From Pseudohongiella sp. (GTDB lineage: Bacteria; Pseudomonadota; Gammaproteobacteria; Pseudomonadales; Pseudohongiellaceae), in NCBI RefSeq assembly GCF_011050365.1, contig NZ_DRFV01000011.1:1-64000 (forward strand): DNA of 64,000 bases, written 5' to 3'. Positions 8,366 through 18,287 of the stretch are shown here, in pieces (the first letter of the stretch is position 1; every line of letters starts with the position of its first letter). A model generated the notes under the pieces. It saw only the letters and a program-made list of their open reading frames with translations, was not told the origin of the DNA and made no database searches. The position numbers and the translations under genes were made by a program.

Positions 8366-8980
8366 ATGACCACACCCATGACCACAGAAAAGCCAGATCG
8401 TCAGGCCAGCGTAGAACGCAATACCAAGGAAACCCAGATTCGCGTGAGCGTGAATCTTGATGGTAGCGGCGAACTCAAATGCCAGACCGGCCTGCCATTT
8501 CTTGACCACATGCTGGATCAGGTGGCGCGCCATGGTCTGATTGACATGGATATTCACGCAGTGGGCGATCTGCAGATTGATGCCCATCACACGGTTGAAG
8601 ACCTGGGCATTACGCTGGGTCAGGCGTTTTACCAAGCGCTGGATCGCAAAGGTATCCGTCGTTACGGGCACGCCTATGTGCCGCTCGATGAAGCCCTGTC
8701 ACGCGTGGTAGTGGATTTCTCCGGCCGTCCCGGCCTGGAGTATCACGTGCCGTTTACCCGCGCCTCGGTCGGTGGCTTCGATGTTGATCTGTTCTACGAA
8801 TTCTTCCAGGGTTTTGTCAATCACGCACTGGTAACGCTGCACATTGACAACCTTCGTGGCATGAACAGCCACCACCAGGTCGAAACTGTGTTCAAGGCCT
8901 TCGGCCGCGCCCTGCGTATGGCGATGGAAATTGATCCGCGCAGCGCCGACGTTATTCCGTCGACCAAAGGCAGTTTGTAA
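8366..8980 (+). CDS. hisB: Imidazoleglycerol-phosphate dehydratase
   Basis: 204-residue monofunctional HisB, catalysing dehydration of imidazole glycerol phosphate to imidazole acetol phosphate in histidine synthesis. Both metal-binding repeats are present: [10 protein letters not shown] (~residues 71-80) and [13 protein letters not shown] (~170-182). Other family features are [16 protein letters not shown] and the SGRPGLEY segment. There is no N-terminal phosphatase domain, unlike the enteric bifunctional enzyme. First gene of hisB-hisH-hisA-hisF. A second in-frame ATG lies four codons downstream. Confidence 0.97.
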   Translation: MTTPMTTEKPDRQASVERNTKETQIRVSVNLDGSGELKCQTGLPFLDHMLDQVARHGLIDMDIHAVGDLQIDAHHTVEDLGITLGQAFYQALDRKGIRRYGHAYVPLDEALSRVVVDFSGRPGLEYHVPFTRASVGGFDVDLFYEFFQGFVNHALVTLHIDNLRGMNSHHQVETVFKAFGRALRMAMEIDPRSADVIPSTKGSL

Positions 8981-9023
8981 GCAGGCAGTTGGTAATAAAT
9001 CCGTCAGTGGGACCTCTTGTACA

Positions 9024-9677
9024 ATGAACAACGTAGCCGTCATCGATTATGGCATGGGCAATCTGCATTCTGTTGCCAAAGCCATGGAAAGCCTGGGTAG
9101 CGACGTCCGCGTCGAGGTTACCAGTGATGCTGCGCGTATCCTGGCTGCCGACCGCATTATTTTCCCCGGCGTAGGTGCCATCCGCGATTGCATGGCAGAA
9201 ATACGCAGACTGGGTGTCGACGCCATCGTCAGTGATGCATTGATGCAGGGCAAACCGGTGCTGGCAATCTGCGTTGGTATGCAGGCATTGATGGACAGCA
9301 GTGAAGAGAATGGCAGGGTAAACTGCCTGGGTCTGCTGCCGGGTTCGGTCAAACGCTTCGGTGGCGAACACAGTCTGCTTGATGCCGACGGTCAGCGCCT
9401 GAAAGTCCCCCATATGGGCTGGAACTGTGTGCGGCAAAAAACATCACATCCGCTGTGGCACAATATTGCTGACGACAGCAGGTTCTATTTTGTGCACAGC
9501 TACTACGTCGCGCCTGATGATAGTAGTCAGGTGGCAGGTATCACAGAATATGGTCATGATTTTGCCGCCGCGCTTAACAAAGACTCATTATTCGCCGTGC
9601 AATTTCATCCGGAGAAAAGTCAGCATTGCGGGTTGCAGTTGCTGAACAACTTTCTGCATTGGGATGGCAAGCTCTGA
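9024..9677 (+). CDS. hisH: Imidazole glycerol phosphate synthase, glutaminase subunit
   Basis: 217-residue class I glutamine amidotransferase that supplies ammonia to HisF. The start [17 protein letters not shown] is the standard HisH N-terminus, so ATG 9024 is chosen over a longer reading frame that would overlap hisB. The catalytic triad is visible: nucleophile Cys in AICVGMQAL, and His/Glu in QFHPEKSQ near the C-terminus. It sits 43 bases after hisB and forms a heterodimer with the product of hisF two genes downstream. Confidence 0.96.
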   Translation: MNNVAVIDYGMGNLHSVAKAMESLGSDVRVEVTSDAARILAADRIIFPGVGAIRDCMAEIRRLGVDAIVSDALMQGKPVLAICVGMQALMDSSEENGRVNCLGLLPGSVKRFGGEHSLLDADGQRLKVPHMGWNCVRQKTSHPLWHNIADDSRFYFVHSYYVAPDDSSQVAGITEYGHDFAAALNKDSLFAVQFHPEKSQHCGLQLLNNFLHWDGKL

Positions 9678-9733
9678 ACTGCGTGTCCCGGGTGGTGCGC
9701 GAACTCCAAGTATCCGAATTCAAGGTGTGAACA

Positions 9734-10510
9734 ATGCTGGTAATCCCCGCAATCGATCTTAAAGATGGCCAATGTGTGCGCCTGCGCCAGGGGCGCATGG
9801 AAGACTCCACGGTATTCTCCGATGATCCGGTAAAAACGGCAGGGCACTGGCGTGAACAGGGCGCGCGTCGACTGCACCTGGTGGATCTGAATGGTGCCTT
9901 TGCTGGCGAACCGGTCAACGGCGGCATCGTGGAAGCGATCGCCAAAGCCTACCCGGACCTGCCCTTGCAGATTGGTGGCGGTATCCGTGATCTTAAAACC
10001 ATCGAGTATTATCTTAATGTTGGCGTCAGGCATGTGATCATCGGTACGCAGGCCGTCAAGCATCCGCCGTTTGTGGCGGAGGCCTGTAAAGCGTTTCCGG
10101 GCCACATCATTGTGGGACTGGATGCCAGGGATGGTTGGGTCGCCACCGACGGCTGGGCCGAAGTGTCCACAGTGAACGTTGTTGATCTGGCACACCAGTT
10201 TGCCAACGACGGTGTGGAAGCGATTATCTATACCGACATCGCCCGTGATGGCATGATGCAGGGCGTTAATGTTGAGGCCACTCTGCGCCTCGCGCGCGCC
10301 TCGGTGATTCCGGTTATTGCCTCGGGCGGCGTCAGTCGTATGGCAGATATCGAAGGTCTGTGCGAAGTCGCTAAAACTGATACCGGCGCTGGCATCATGG
10401 GCGCGATTACCGGTCGGGCGATTTACGAAGGTGCACTGGATCTGGCGCAGGCGCAGGCTTACTGCGACAGCCATGCAAACGGCGCCGGGCACATGAGTGG
10501 TGGAGTGTAA
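9734..10510 (+). CDS. hisA: ProFAR isomerase (HisA)
   Basis: 258-residue (beta-alpha)8 barrel enzyme, 1-(5-phosphoribosyl)-5-[(5-phosphoribosylamino)methylideneamino]imidazole-4-carboxamide isomerase. N-terminus [17 protein letters not shown] carries the catalytic Asp8. The second catalytic Asp lies in [15 protein letters not shown]. The phosphate-binding segments ([17 protein letters not shown]) are intact. The start is 56 bases after hisH, and the stop is two bases before the hisF ATG. Confidence 0.97.
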   Translation: MLVIPAIDLKDGQCVRLRQGRMEDSTVFSDDPVKTAGHWREQGARRLHLVDLNGAFAGEPVNGGIVEAIAKAYPDLPLQIGGGIRDLKTIEYYLNVGVRHVIIGTQAVKHPPFVAEACKAFPGHIIVGLDARDGWVATDGWAEVSTVNVVDLAHQFANDGVEAIIYTDIARDGMMQGVNVEATLRLARASVIPVIASGGVSRMADIEGLCEVAKTDTGAGIMGAITGRAIYEGALDLAQAQAYCDSHANGAGHMSGGV

Positions 10511-10512
10511 GC

Positions 10513-11295
10513 ATGGCACTGGCAAAACGCATCATACCGTGCCTGGACTGCGACAAGGGTCGTGTGGTCAAGGGCGTCAAATTTCTCGATATCCGTGACG
10601 CCGGAGACCCGGTTGAAGTTGCCAGGCGATACAGCGATGCGGGAGCGGACGAGATTACGTTCCTGGATATAACCGCCTCCAGCGAAGGTCGCGAAACCAC
10701 GGTTAAAACAGTTGAAGCCATTGCCAGTCAGGTGTTTATCCCACTGACAGTGGGTGGCGGTATCCGCACTCTGGATGATATCCGCACCATGCTCAACGCC
10801 GGTGCCGACAAGGTATCGATCAATACCGCTGCTGTCACCAATCCCGAGTTTGTCCGTGAGGCAGCCCAGCGCTTTGGCTCGCAATGCATCGTGGTGGCGG
10901 TGGATGCCAAAAAGGTCAGCGCCGGTGGCGAAGCTGATCGCTGGGAAATCTTCACCCACGGTGGCCGCAATCCAACCGGTCTGGATGCCATTGATTGGGT
11001 ACGGCGCATGGTTGACTATGGTGCCGGTGAGATCCTGTTGACCAGCATGGACCGGGACGGCACCAAGATCGGTTTTGATCTGGCGCTGAACCGGGCTGTC
11101 AGTGATGCCGTGGATGTGCCGGTGATTGCGTCAGGCGGCGTCGGCAACCTGCAGCACCTGGTAGATGGCGTGCTTGAAGGTGGCGCCGATGCGGTGCTGG
11201 CGGCGAGTATTTTCCATTTCGGCGAATTCAGTATTCCGCAGGCGAAGCAGTTTATGGCCGAGCAAGGCATCACCATGCGACTGGATATAAGCTGA
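10513..11295 (+). CDS. hisF: Imidazole glycerol phosphate synthase, cyclase subunit
   Basis: 260-residue (beta-alpha)8 barrel cyclase that makes imidazole glycerol phosphate and AICAR, using ammonia from HisH. Catalytic residues are seen in [15 protein letters not shown] (N-terminal Asp) and [10 protein letters not shown] (second Asp). Phosphate loops [10 protein letters not shown] and VIASGGVGN are present. Two bases after hisA. It completes the four-gene his cluster; hisG, hisD, hisC and hisI/E are not in the window, as in Pseudomonas where these are scattered. Confidence 0.97.
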   Translation: MALAKRIIPCLDCDKGRVVKGVKFLDIRDAGDPVEVARRYSDAGADEITFLDITASSEGRETTVKTVEAIASQVFIPLTVGGGIRTLDDIRTMLNAGADKVSINTAAVTNPEFVREAAQRFGSQCIVVAVDAKKVSAGGEADRWEIFTHGGRNPTGLDAIDWVRRMVDYGAGEILLTSMDRDGTKIGFDLALNRAVSDAVDVPVIASGGVGNLQHLVDGVLEGGADAVLAASIFHFGEFSIPQAKQFMAEQGITMRLDIS

Positions 11296-11340
11296 CGCGT
11301 TGCGTAAAGTAGGGTTTTGGATTTCCGTCCGGAGGTTCAC

Positions 11341-14300
11341 GTGCGCTACTTTGAATTGCCACTGGTGGCATCCGCTGCGTACCAGCCGGTCCTGAAAGCT
11401 TACCGTGTAGACGAGACCTCACACGTGCGTCGCCTGTGTCAGGCCTTGCGCAATTCAACGGCAGACAAAAACCACATTCGAGAGCAGGCCAGTGAGCTGG
11501 TCGCAACCGTGCGTGCCAACCGCGCCAGTGGTTCTGGTGTCGATGCCCTGATGCAGGAGTATCAGCTATCCAGTCAGGAAGGCGTGGTGCTGATGTGCCT
11601 GGCAGAGGCATTGCTGCGAACGCCGGATGAGGCAACCGTCGATCGCCTGATTGAAGACAAACTGGGCAGCGGTGACTGGCACAGCCATCTGGGCAACAGC
11701 GAATCGCTGTTTGTGAATGCTTCCACCTGGGGGCTGATGCTGTCGGGCAAAATCATTCAGCCCGCGCTGCCGGCAGAGCAGGGCAACAGCATTTTTCGCC
11801 GCCTGGTGCAGCGCGCCGGTGAGCCCCTGGTGCGTCAGGCGGTGCGTCATGCCATGCGCATCATGGCGCGTCAGTTCGTCATGGGTCGCACGGTGGCGGA
11901 GGCGCTTGAGCGCTCGCGCACGGCGGAAGCAAAACACTACCTGCATTCCTATGACATGCTGGGCGAAGCGGCGCGCACGCGAGCTGACAGTCTGCGTTAT
12001 CTGCAAGCCTATACCTCGGCCATTCACGCCATCGGTGCCAGCGCGGTCGGCCTTGGTCCGGTTAAGGCGCCGGGTATCTCCATAAAATTATCGGCGCTGC
12101 ATCCAAGATTCGAAGTGTCACAGGCGCGGCGGGTGATGGCTGAGCTGGTGCCCCGCGTGCTGGAGCTGGCCAGTCTGGCGAAACAATACGACATCGGCCT
12201 GACCGTTGACGCCGAGGAAGCTGACCGGCTGGATTTGACGCTGGCTGTGTTTGAGCAGGTGGCAGTGCACGCGTCGCTGGCCGGTTGGCAGGGTCTGGGC
12301 CTGGCAGTGCAGGCTTATCAGAAGCGGGCCTTTGATCAGATTGACTGGCTGGCAGACCTGGCCCGGCGCGGCGAGCGTCGCCTGATGATTCGTCTGGTCA
12401 AGGGTGCGTACTGGGATACCGAGATCAAGCGGGCACAGGAACACGGACTTGCCGGCTATCCGGTGTTCACCCGTAAACAGAACACTGATGTCTCCTACCT
12501 GGCCTGCGCACAGAAGCTGCTGAGCTACCGCTCGCAACTGTATCCTCAGTTCGCCACTCACAACGCCTACACCGTGGCCGCTATTCTGGAATACAACCGG
12601 GGCAATGATGATTTCGAGTTTCAGCGACTGCATGGCATGGGTGGTCCGTTATACGATCAGCTGATCCACGCCGACGAATCCGGTCCCCGTTGCCGGGTTT
12701 ATGCACCGGTCGGCAGTCACCAGGATTTGCTGCCGTACCTGGTACGGCGGTTACTGGAAAATGGCGCCAACACGTCCTTTGTTAACCGTATTCTCGATGA
12801 CAACACGCCGATCACCGAGCTGGTCGCTGACCCGCTGGAGCAGGTGTTGGCGCTGACTCATGTTCCGCATCCGCAGATCCCCCTGCCAGTGCAGCTGTAC
12901 CCGGATCGTCGCAATGCGTCAGGGCTGGATGTGTCGAGTTTCCACACGCTGAAAAAATTGCAGTCAGACTGGCCGGAGAACAGCCTGTCAGATGCGCCGG
13001 CGTTATCGTCGAACAAGGACATCGACACCGCGCTATCGACGGCGACCGGCGCTTTTACCGACTGGGTTGCAACCGATGTTGATGTCCGCGCGCGATGCCT
13101 GGAGAAAACGGCCGACTTGCTGGAGACACGGATGCCGCAACTGATGGCCTTGTGTACCACAGAGGGCGGCAAAACCGTCACTGATGGCATCGCCGAAGTG
13201 CGGGAAGCGGCCGACTTCTGCCGCTATTACGCACAGCGCGCGCGGTGGGATTTTCAGCCACGTTGTTTGCCAGGCCCCACGGGTGAAGACAATCAATGGC
13301 GATTGCGCGGCCGGGGTGTGTTTGTCTGCATCAGCCCGTGGAATTTTCCGCTGGCGATATTTCTGGGTCAGGTCAGCGCTGCGCTGGTCGCTGGCAATAC
13401 CGTAATTGCCAAAGCTGCTGAACAGACACCGCGGGTCGCTGCGGCAGCGGTTGAGTTGTTGTATCAGGCCGGCATTCCGCGAGATGTCCTGCATCTTGTG
13501 ACAGGTGGCGCTGAAACCGGTGCACGTCTGGTCAGTGACAAGCGCATTGCCGGGGTGGCGTTTACCGGATCAACGGCTGCGGCCACCGCCATCAATCGCA
13601 GTCTCGCCGCTCGCAATGGTCCGATTGCGACGCTGATCGCGGAGACCGGCGGCCTCAATGCCATGCTGGTGGATTCATCGGCACTGCTGGAACAGGTGGT
13701 TGCCGACGTGTTGCTGTCCGGATTTCAGAGTGCAGGTCAACGCTGCTCGGCGCTGCGAATCCTGTTGGTGCAGGATGATATTGCTGACGATCTGATCGCA
13801 CTGCTGACTGGCGCCATGGATGAGCTTTGCATCGGCGACCCCGCTGAGCTGGCGACAGATGTCGGCCCGGTGATTGATGACGATGCCCTTGCCATGCTGA
13901 ATCGGCATGTCGCTTATCTTGACAGCAACGCAACGTTGCGCAAACGGGTTGAGTTGCCGCCGAACAGTCCCGGAAAACCGAAAGAGTCCTGCTTTTTTCC
14001 GCCCCAACTATACGAAATTTCTCAACTGAGTCAGTTGCGTGAAGAGGTGTTTGGACCGATTGTGCATTTGCTGCGTTTTCGTGCGGACGAGATCGACTCG
14101 TTGGTAGATGCCGTCAACGCCACCGGCTATGGTTTGACCTTTGGCATCCACAGCCGTATTGATAGCCGCGCCCGGGCAATCGCGGCGCGCATTCGGGCGG
14201 GCAATGTCTACATCAATCGCAACATGATCGGCGCGGTTGTCGGGGTGCAGCCATTTGGCGGTAATGGTTTGTCAGGTACCGGTCCCAAGGCAGGCGGCCC

Positions 14301-14400
14301 CCTTTATCTGACGCGTTTTGCCACCGAGCAGTCAGTCAGTACCAATACTGCGGCAGCAGGCGGCAATGCGTCGTTGATGACCCTGGGAGATGCTGACTAG
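11341..14400 (+). CDS. putA: Bifunctional proline dehydrogenase / P5C dehydrogenase
   Basis: About 1019 residues. It oxidises proline to glutamate in two steps. Proline dehydrogenase domain (~residues 60-470) has ISIKLSALHPRF, RLVKGAYWDTEIK and FATHNAYTV. Aldehyde dehydrogenase domain (~530-1010) has FISPWNFPLA-like ISPWNFPLAIF, FTGSTAAA, catalytic Glu in IAETGGLNAM and Cys in SAGQRCSALR, and ends GGNGLSGTGPKAGGP. It lacks the N-terminal ribbon-helix-helix DNA-binding domain of enteric PutA, so it should not autoregulate. GTG 11341 is chosen because GGAGG stands five bases upstream; an ATG 24 bases earlier is an alternative. Confidence 0.95.
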   Translation: MRYFELPLVASAAYQPVLKAYRVDETSHVRRLCQALRNSTADKNHIREQASELVATVRANRASGSGVDALMQEYQLSSQEGVVLMCLAEALLRTPDEATVDRLIEDKLGSGDWHSHLGNSESLFVNASTWGLMLSGKIIQPALPAEQGNSIFRRLVQRAGEPLVRQAVRHAMRIMARQFVMGRTVAEALERSRTAEAKHYLHSYDMLGEAARTRADSLRYLQAYTSAIHAIGASAVGLGPVKAPGISIKLSALHPRFEVSQARRVMAELVPRVLELASLAKQYDIGLTVDAEEADRLDLTLAVFEQVAVHASLAGWQGLGLAVQAYQKRAFDQIDWLADLARRGERRLMIRLVKGAYWDTEIKRAQEHGLAGYPVFTRKQNTDVSYLACAQKLLSYRSQLYPQFATHNAYTVAAILEYNRGNDDFEFQRLHGMGGPLYDQLIHADESGPRCRVYAPVGSHQDLLPYLVRRLLENGANTSFVNRILDDNTPITELVADPLEQVLALTHVPHPQIPLPVQLYPDRRNASGLDVSSFHTLKKLQSDWPENSLSDAPALSSNKDIDTALSTATGAFTDWVATDVDVRARCLEKTADLLETRMPQLMALCTTEGGKTVTDGIAEVREAADFCRYYAQRARWDFQPRCLPGPTGEDNQWRLRGRGVFVCISPWNFPLAIFLGQVSAALVAGNTVIAKAAEQTPRVAAAAVELLYQAGIPRDVLHLVTGGAETGARLVSDKRIAGVAFTGSTAAATAINRSLAARNGPIATLIAETGGLNAMLVDSSALLEQVVADVLLSGFQSAGQRCSALRILLVQDDIADDLIALLTGAMDELCIGDPAELATDVGPVIDDDALAMLNRHVAYLDSNATLRKRVELPPNSPGKPKESCFFPPQLYEISQLSQLREEVFGPIVHLLRFRADEIDSLVDAVNATGYGLTFGIHSRIDSRARAIAARIRAGNVYINRNMIGAVVGVQPFGGNGLSGTGPKAGGPLYLTRFATEQSVSTNTAAAGGNASLMTLGDAD

Positions 14401-14402
14401 AT

Positions 14403-15464
14403 CTACGGCTGCGTAAGCAGCGCTGATGCCGGCACCAGCGTAATATTGTGTGCAGGCAAGGTGTCGATGGCCTGTTCCAGGTACTCCAGCGTGGCCGGAT
14501 AAGGGTGCCCGATGGCAACAGCAAAACCCTGCTGTTGGGCGATCGCGACCGCGCGCTGAAACTCCCGATCGATGGCCTCCGCCGTGGCTTCATTATCGAG
14601 GAAGACATGGCGCTTCAGGGCAGGTACCTGATTGTCGATGGCAACTTTTGCGGCGACACTCTTACCGGTAGTCATGCTGTCGACAAAAAACAGATCCTGG
14701 GCCTTCAATTCGCGCATGACCCATTGCATGGGTTGTTCTGCTGCAGTCAGCTCACTGCCCGTATGATTATTGACGCCGGCCACATGAGGAATATCGGCGA
14801 TGGCTGCGCGCAGAGTACGGATAAATTCAGCTTCCGTCAGAGTCAGTGTCAGACCGCCTTCGCCCAGGGCCATGCCTGCGAGGTTGCTCATGGGTGCGTG
14901 CAGCATCACTTCCTTGCCAGCGTCGTGAGCCATCTGCGCCAGCGCTTGGCCGTGCGGAGTAAATGGCAGCACCGCATAGGTCACCGCGCCGGGCAGGCCG
15001 ACCGCGCGTTCGCCAGCTTCGGCGTTGTAACCAATATCGTCCAGGATGATGACCAGCCGGTGAGTGGGCAGCGCTGTGGCATTGACCCCGGCCGTTGTTT
15101 CGACTCCGGTGCCGGTCACGTCGGCAAGCACTGGTGCATCTGCTGGCGCCGTCACGGGCGCTGGTGCGTCCGGCGCAGCAACCGGGGTTGTGGCTGTTTC
15201 AGTGGTGTTCCCGGTGATGCTTTCGAGAGCGCTTTCGATGGTGCTGCCGTTAGCGCTTCCGGCGTCCCGGGCTGCGGCCACGGGTTCGCGCTGTTGATCA
15301 TTGGCGGCGTCGCCATCAACCAGAGTCACCATCAACACCAGCCCAAGCAGCAGCGCCGCCGCCACTGCAATATGGGTATTGCCCGGTTGTGCCGAAAATT
15401 GCTGCCAGGCGTTTTTGGCTTTGTCGAGATAAGGGCCAATCAAGGTATCGGGTTCAGTGTTCAT
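14403..15464 (-). CDS. yibQ: Divergent polysaccharide deacetylase family protein (YibQ-like)
   Basis: 353-residue membrane-anchored protein. One N-terminal transmembrane segment (~residues 31-50) is followed by a long Ala/Pro/Thr/Asp-rich linker to ~130 and a divergent polysaccharide deacetylase domain (RLVIILDDIGYNAEAG, EVMLHAPMSN, GVNNHTGSELT, FFVDSMTTG, AVAIGHPYPATLE). The periplasmic role is not settled; the gene travels with envC and ctpA in many gammaproteobacteria. Its ATG overlaps the ctpA stop (ATGA), so it is the last gene of gpmI-envC-ctpA-yibQ. It converges on putA with two bases between, leaving no room for a separate terminator. Confidence 0.9.
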   Translation of the reverse strand: MNTEPDTLIGPYLDKAKNAWQQFSAQPGNTHIAVAAALLLGLVLMVTLVDGDAANDQQREPVAAARDAGSANGSTIESALESITGNTTETATTPVAAPDAPAPVTAPADAPVLADVTGTGVETTAGVNATALPTHRLVIILDDIGYNAEAGERAVGLPGAVTYAVLPFTPHGQALAQMAHDAGKEVMLHAPMSNLAGMALGEGGLTLTLTEAEFIRTLRAAIADIPHVAGVNNHTGSELTAAEQPMQWVMRELKAQDLFFVDSMTTGKSVAAKVAIDNQVPALKRHVFLDNEATAEAIDREFQRAVAIAQQQGFAVAIGHPYPATLEYLEQAIDTLPAHNITLVPASALLTQP

Positions 15465-16891
15465 TCGTCACTTTGACGACGTTGTCGTCCGCTCGCCATG
15501 ATATGCCAGCCCTTGAGCAGGGTCAGCGCTTCATTCAACTGATAGTCACTGACCACAATCTGTTCCGTGCTGGTAATGGGGGTGGGCCCATCGCTGGTGC
15601 TCTGCGCATCAGTCGCGTTTGGCAGATGGCCTTCGAGATCGCGTTCGGAATAAACACCGCGCCGGGGCATGCGACGGGTTACCAGCGCTTCATCAACCAC
15701 GATGTCGGGCTCGATCCCTTGCGCCTGAATGGAGCGGCCCGAAGGCGTGAAATACAGCGATGTTGTCAGTTTTAGTGCGCGTTCGTTGTTGAGCGGCAGC
15801 ACCGACTGCACTGAGCCCTTGCCAAAGCTGCGCGTGCCCATGATCACGGCCCGGCCCATATCCTGCAATGCGCCGGCGACAATTTCCGCCGCTGATGCCG
15901 ACCCGGTATTGATCAGGACCACCATCGGAACACCGTCGCTGGGATCATCGACGTCGGCAAAATAGTCGCCCTCGGAATCACCAACGCGGCCTTCGGTATA
16001 AACAATCTGTCCGCTGGAGACGAATGCATCAACGACCTGCACCGATGCCTGTAGCACACCGCCGGGGTTGTTGCGCAAATCCAGTACCAGACCGTTGAGT
16101 GTGCCATCGGACGCTTTGATTTCTTCCAGGGCATTAACCACTGCTATCCCGGTGTTGGTGCGAAACTGCGCGATACGGATGTAGGCAAACCCCGGCTCCA
16201 GCATGCGATGGCGAACACTGTTGGCGGAAATCACTTCGCGGGTCAGCGTCAGGTCAATGGGTTCAGATTCAGTATCACGCATAAGCGTAATGTCGACCTG
16301 GCTGCCGGGTTCGCCGCGCAGCAGTTCCACGGCGTCGTTAATCAGCATTTCGCGTACCGGTCTGCCGTTGATTTCCACGATCAGGTCGCCGGGCATGACA
16401 CCGGCTCTGGCGGCGGGTGTGTCATCGACGGGCGTAATGACTTTGATGTAGCCGTCTTCTTCACCGATTTCGATGCCCAGGCCACCAAACTCGCCTTCGG
16501 TGCTTTCCTGCAGGTTGTCGTAGTCGTCGGAGCTCAGATAGGCGGAGTGGGGGTCGAGCCCGGCCAGCATGCCGCGGATGGCATAATCGATCAGCGTTTT
16601 GTCATCAATGTCGGAGACGTAAGCGGTGCGAATGGCTTCCAGTGCCTCGGCAAACAGCCTGACTTCCTCAATGGGCAAAGGCCGCACTGAGCTGTCTGCG
16701 CTGATGTTGTTGGTGGCACCGGCCTCCGGCACAGGCTCAAGCTCTTCCAGTGTTATGACATCCAGGTCAGGGTCAGTGGTTGCCTGCGCCATGGCAATGC
16801 CGGGCGAGCTCATGGCGGTGACGAACGCGCCGAACAGCAGCGTGCGCTGAATGAAAGTGACTGCGGCGATGGCGGTGTTAGGTGACGACAT
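15461..16891 (-). CDS. ctpA: Periplasmic carboxy-terminal processing protease (S41)
   Basis: 476-residue S41 peptidase. The order is signal peptide (~1-35, ending AMA), N-terminal helical part, PDZ domain (~110-190: GLGIEIGEEDGYIKVITPVD, GVMPGDLIVEINGRPV), protease core with LDLRNNPGGVL, catalytic Ser in GSASAAEIVAGAL and Lys in GTRSFGKGSVQ. In Pseudomonas the counterpart degrades murein hydrolases in the periplasm. ATG 16891 is chosen because AGGAG precedes it and a signal peptide follows; the open frame runs 98 codons further upstream but into the intergenic region and envC. Confidence 0.94.
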   Translation of the reverse strand: MSSPNTAIAAVTFIQRTLLFGAFVTAMSSPGIAMAQATTDPDLDVITLEELEPVPEAGATNNISADSSVRPLPIEEVRLFAEALEAIRTAYVSDIDDKTLIDYAIRGMLAGLDPHSAYLSSDDYDNLQESTEGEFGGLGIEIGEEDGYIKVITPVDDTPAARAGVMPGDLIVEINGRPVREMLINDAVELLRGEPGSQVDITLMRDTESEPIDLTLTREVISANSVRHRMLEPGFAYIRIAQFRTNTGIAVVNALEEIKASDGTLNGLVLDLRNNPGGVLQASVQVVDAFVSSGQIVYTEGRVGDSEGDYFADVDDPSDGVPMVVLINTGSASAAEIVAGALQDMGRAVIMGTRSFGKGSVQSVLPLNNERALKLTTSLYFTPSGRSIQAQGIEPDIVVDEALVTRRMPRRGVYSERDLEGHLPNATDAQSTSDGPTPITSTEQIVVSDYQLNEALTLLKGWHIMASGRQRRQSDE

Positions 16892-16985
16892 GTCTGCTCC
16901 TGCGATCTTGTAGTTACATGTTAAGACCGTCCTGGTCGGCATTCTATGCGCTTGGGCCGGCGCTGGGTAGCGATTGATGACTCTG

Positions 16986-18287
16986 TCAGTCGCCGGGTGT
17001 AAGCCAGTCCTGCGGATCCAGTGTTCTGCTGCTTTGCCGGATCTCAAAATACAGCCCCGGGCTGCCATTGCCGGCATCGGCTCCGGATAATGCCAGCGCC
17101 TCGCCCCGGTTAACCCAGTCTCCTGTGCTTTTGGTGAAATCCTGAACATGGGCATACAGGCTGATGAAGCTGTTGCCATGATCAATCACGATAAGATTCC
17201 CCGATCCGCGTAACCAGTCGGCAAACACCACGCGGCCATTGTGTACGGCCCTGACGGTGTTGCCAGCGTCGGCGCCAATGATAATGCCCTGGCGTTGCAG
17301 GCTGCCACCAAAGCGTTCACCAAAGCGGGCCAGCACATCGCCGGTGACCGGCCAGGGCAGCTGACCACGGGCATCCGCGAAGGGCATGGCATCTTCCGGG
17401 GAGGGAATGTCTACGATGATGCGGTTGATTTCATCGATCAGTTCCTGCAAGTGCGCGCGGTCGGCGAGCAACTGCTCCAGTTCATTGCGGCGGGTTGCCA
17501 TATCCGCGTTGAGACTGGCAATAAGACGGGTGCGCGCCTGTTGATTGCTTTCCAGTTCCTCTCGCTGCGTTGCCAGTGCGGCATTGGTTGCTGCCAGCGT
17601 TAGCTGCGCCTGATCAATTTCGTCGCGGGTTTGCGCCAGCGCGCTCAGGGTCTGCTGGAACCGGCGTATCTGCTGCAGGCGGTCTTCGTTGAAGGCATTG
17701 AAGTAGACCAGCATGCGCTGCGCGGTGGAGGGGTCCTGCTGCGTTAACAGCAACTGCAATTGGCTGCTGCCGCCGCTGATGTAGCTGGCGCGAAGGGCGC
17801 GAGCGACGATTTCGCGCTGGGCTTCGGTGTCTGCGAGCAATGTGTCCTGCTGCTGGTTCAGGCTGCCGAGTTCTGCGTCCAGTCGTGCAATGTTCTGTTG
17901 ATTGTCAGCAATATTTTCGCTGATGGCGTCGATGCGCTGATTCAGCTCGCTGAGCGCGGCTTCTTCGCTGGAACGCTGGCTGCGCGCCTGCTGCAGCCAG
18001 GTTTCGATCTGCCCGATGCTGTCGTTAATGGTGGCGAGTTGTGCTTCGGTGGCCTGGCCTTCTCCTGCTGAAGGCTCTTGTTGCGCTGAGGGCTCTTGTT
18101 GCGCTGAGGGCTCTTCTTGGGCTGAGGGCTCCTCTTGCGCTGAAGGCTCTTCTTGGGCTGAAGGCTCTTCTCTCGCTGAGGGCTCTTGCGCTAGCGCTGG
18201 CGGTATGGGGACGCACAACACCAGCAACAGCGTGAGAAAGACTCGCGGTTGCCGGGCGATTGTGCGGAGCGCAGCGTGGTTCGTCAT
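16986..18287 (-). CDS. envC: Murein hydrolase activator EnvC
   Basis: 433-residue periplasmic protein of the EnvC family, which activates amidases during septal peptidoglycan splitting. Signal peptide to ~residue 33 (ALA), then a repetitive EPSAQE stretch (~34-76), then a long coiled coil (~77-290) and a C-terminal LytM (M23) domain (~310-430). The LytM domain is degenerate: the usual metal-binding LHFEIR motif reads LYFEIR, as expected for a non-catalytic EnvC activator. ATGA overlap with gpmI upstream. The pairing of gpmI-envC is conserved in gammaproteobacteria. Confidence 0.93.
   Translation of the reverse strand: MTNHAALRTIARQPRVFLTLLLVLCVPIPPALAQEPSAREEPSAQEEPSAQEEPSAQEEPSAQQEPSAQQEPSAGEGQATEAQLATINDSIGQIETWLQQARSQRSSEEAALSELNQRIDAISENIADNQQNIARLDAELGSLNQQQDTLLADTEAQREIVARALRASYISGGSSQLQLLLTQQDPSTAQRMLVYFNAFNEDRLQQIRRFQQTLSALAQTRDEIDQAQLTLAATNAALATQREELESNQQARTRLIASLNADMATRRNELEQLLADRAHLQELIDEINRIIVDIPSPEDAMPFADARGQLPWPVTGDVLARFGERFGGSLQRQGIIIGADAGNTVRAVHNGRVVFADWLRGSGNLIVIDHGNSFISLYAHVQDFTKSTGDWVNRGEALALSGADAGNGSPGLYFEIRQSSRTLDPQDWLTPGD
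18067..18192 (-). repeat. Seven tandem 18-bp repeats inside envC
   Basis: Copies start at 18067, 18085, 18103, 18121, 18139, 18157 and 18175, each variants of gctgagggctcttgttgc on the plus strand. They encode an EPSAQE-type hexapeptide repeated after the signal peptide of EnvC. Copies differ by a few bases, so the array is not brand new, but it is a candidate for slippage-driven length variation. The unit length is a multiple of three, so the frame is kept. Confidence 0.95.

Noticed and set aside
9620-10525. A 301-codon minus-strand frame opposite hisA
   Set aside because: hisA is complete and unmistakable on the plus strand; the antisense frame crosses the hisH-hisA junction and has no features.
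14448-15476. A 342-codon plus-strand frame opposite yibQ
   Set aside because: Shadow of the recognised deacetylase-like protein; composition is rich in Cys, His and Arg with no family match.
15461-17185. Longer version of ctpA starting at 17185
   Set aside because: The extra 98 codons run over the intergenic region and the end of envC, lack a signal peptide and hide the true signal peptide at 16891.
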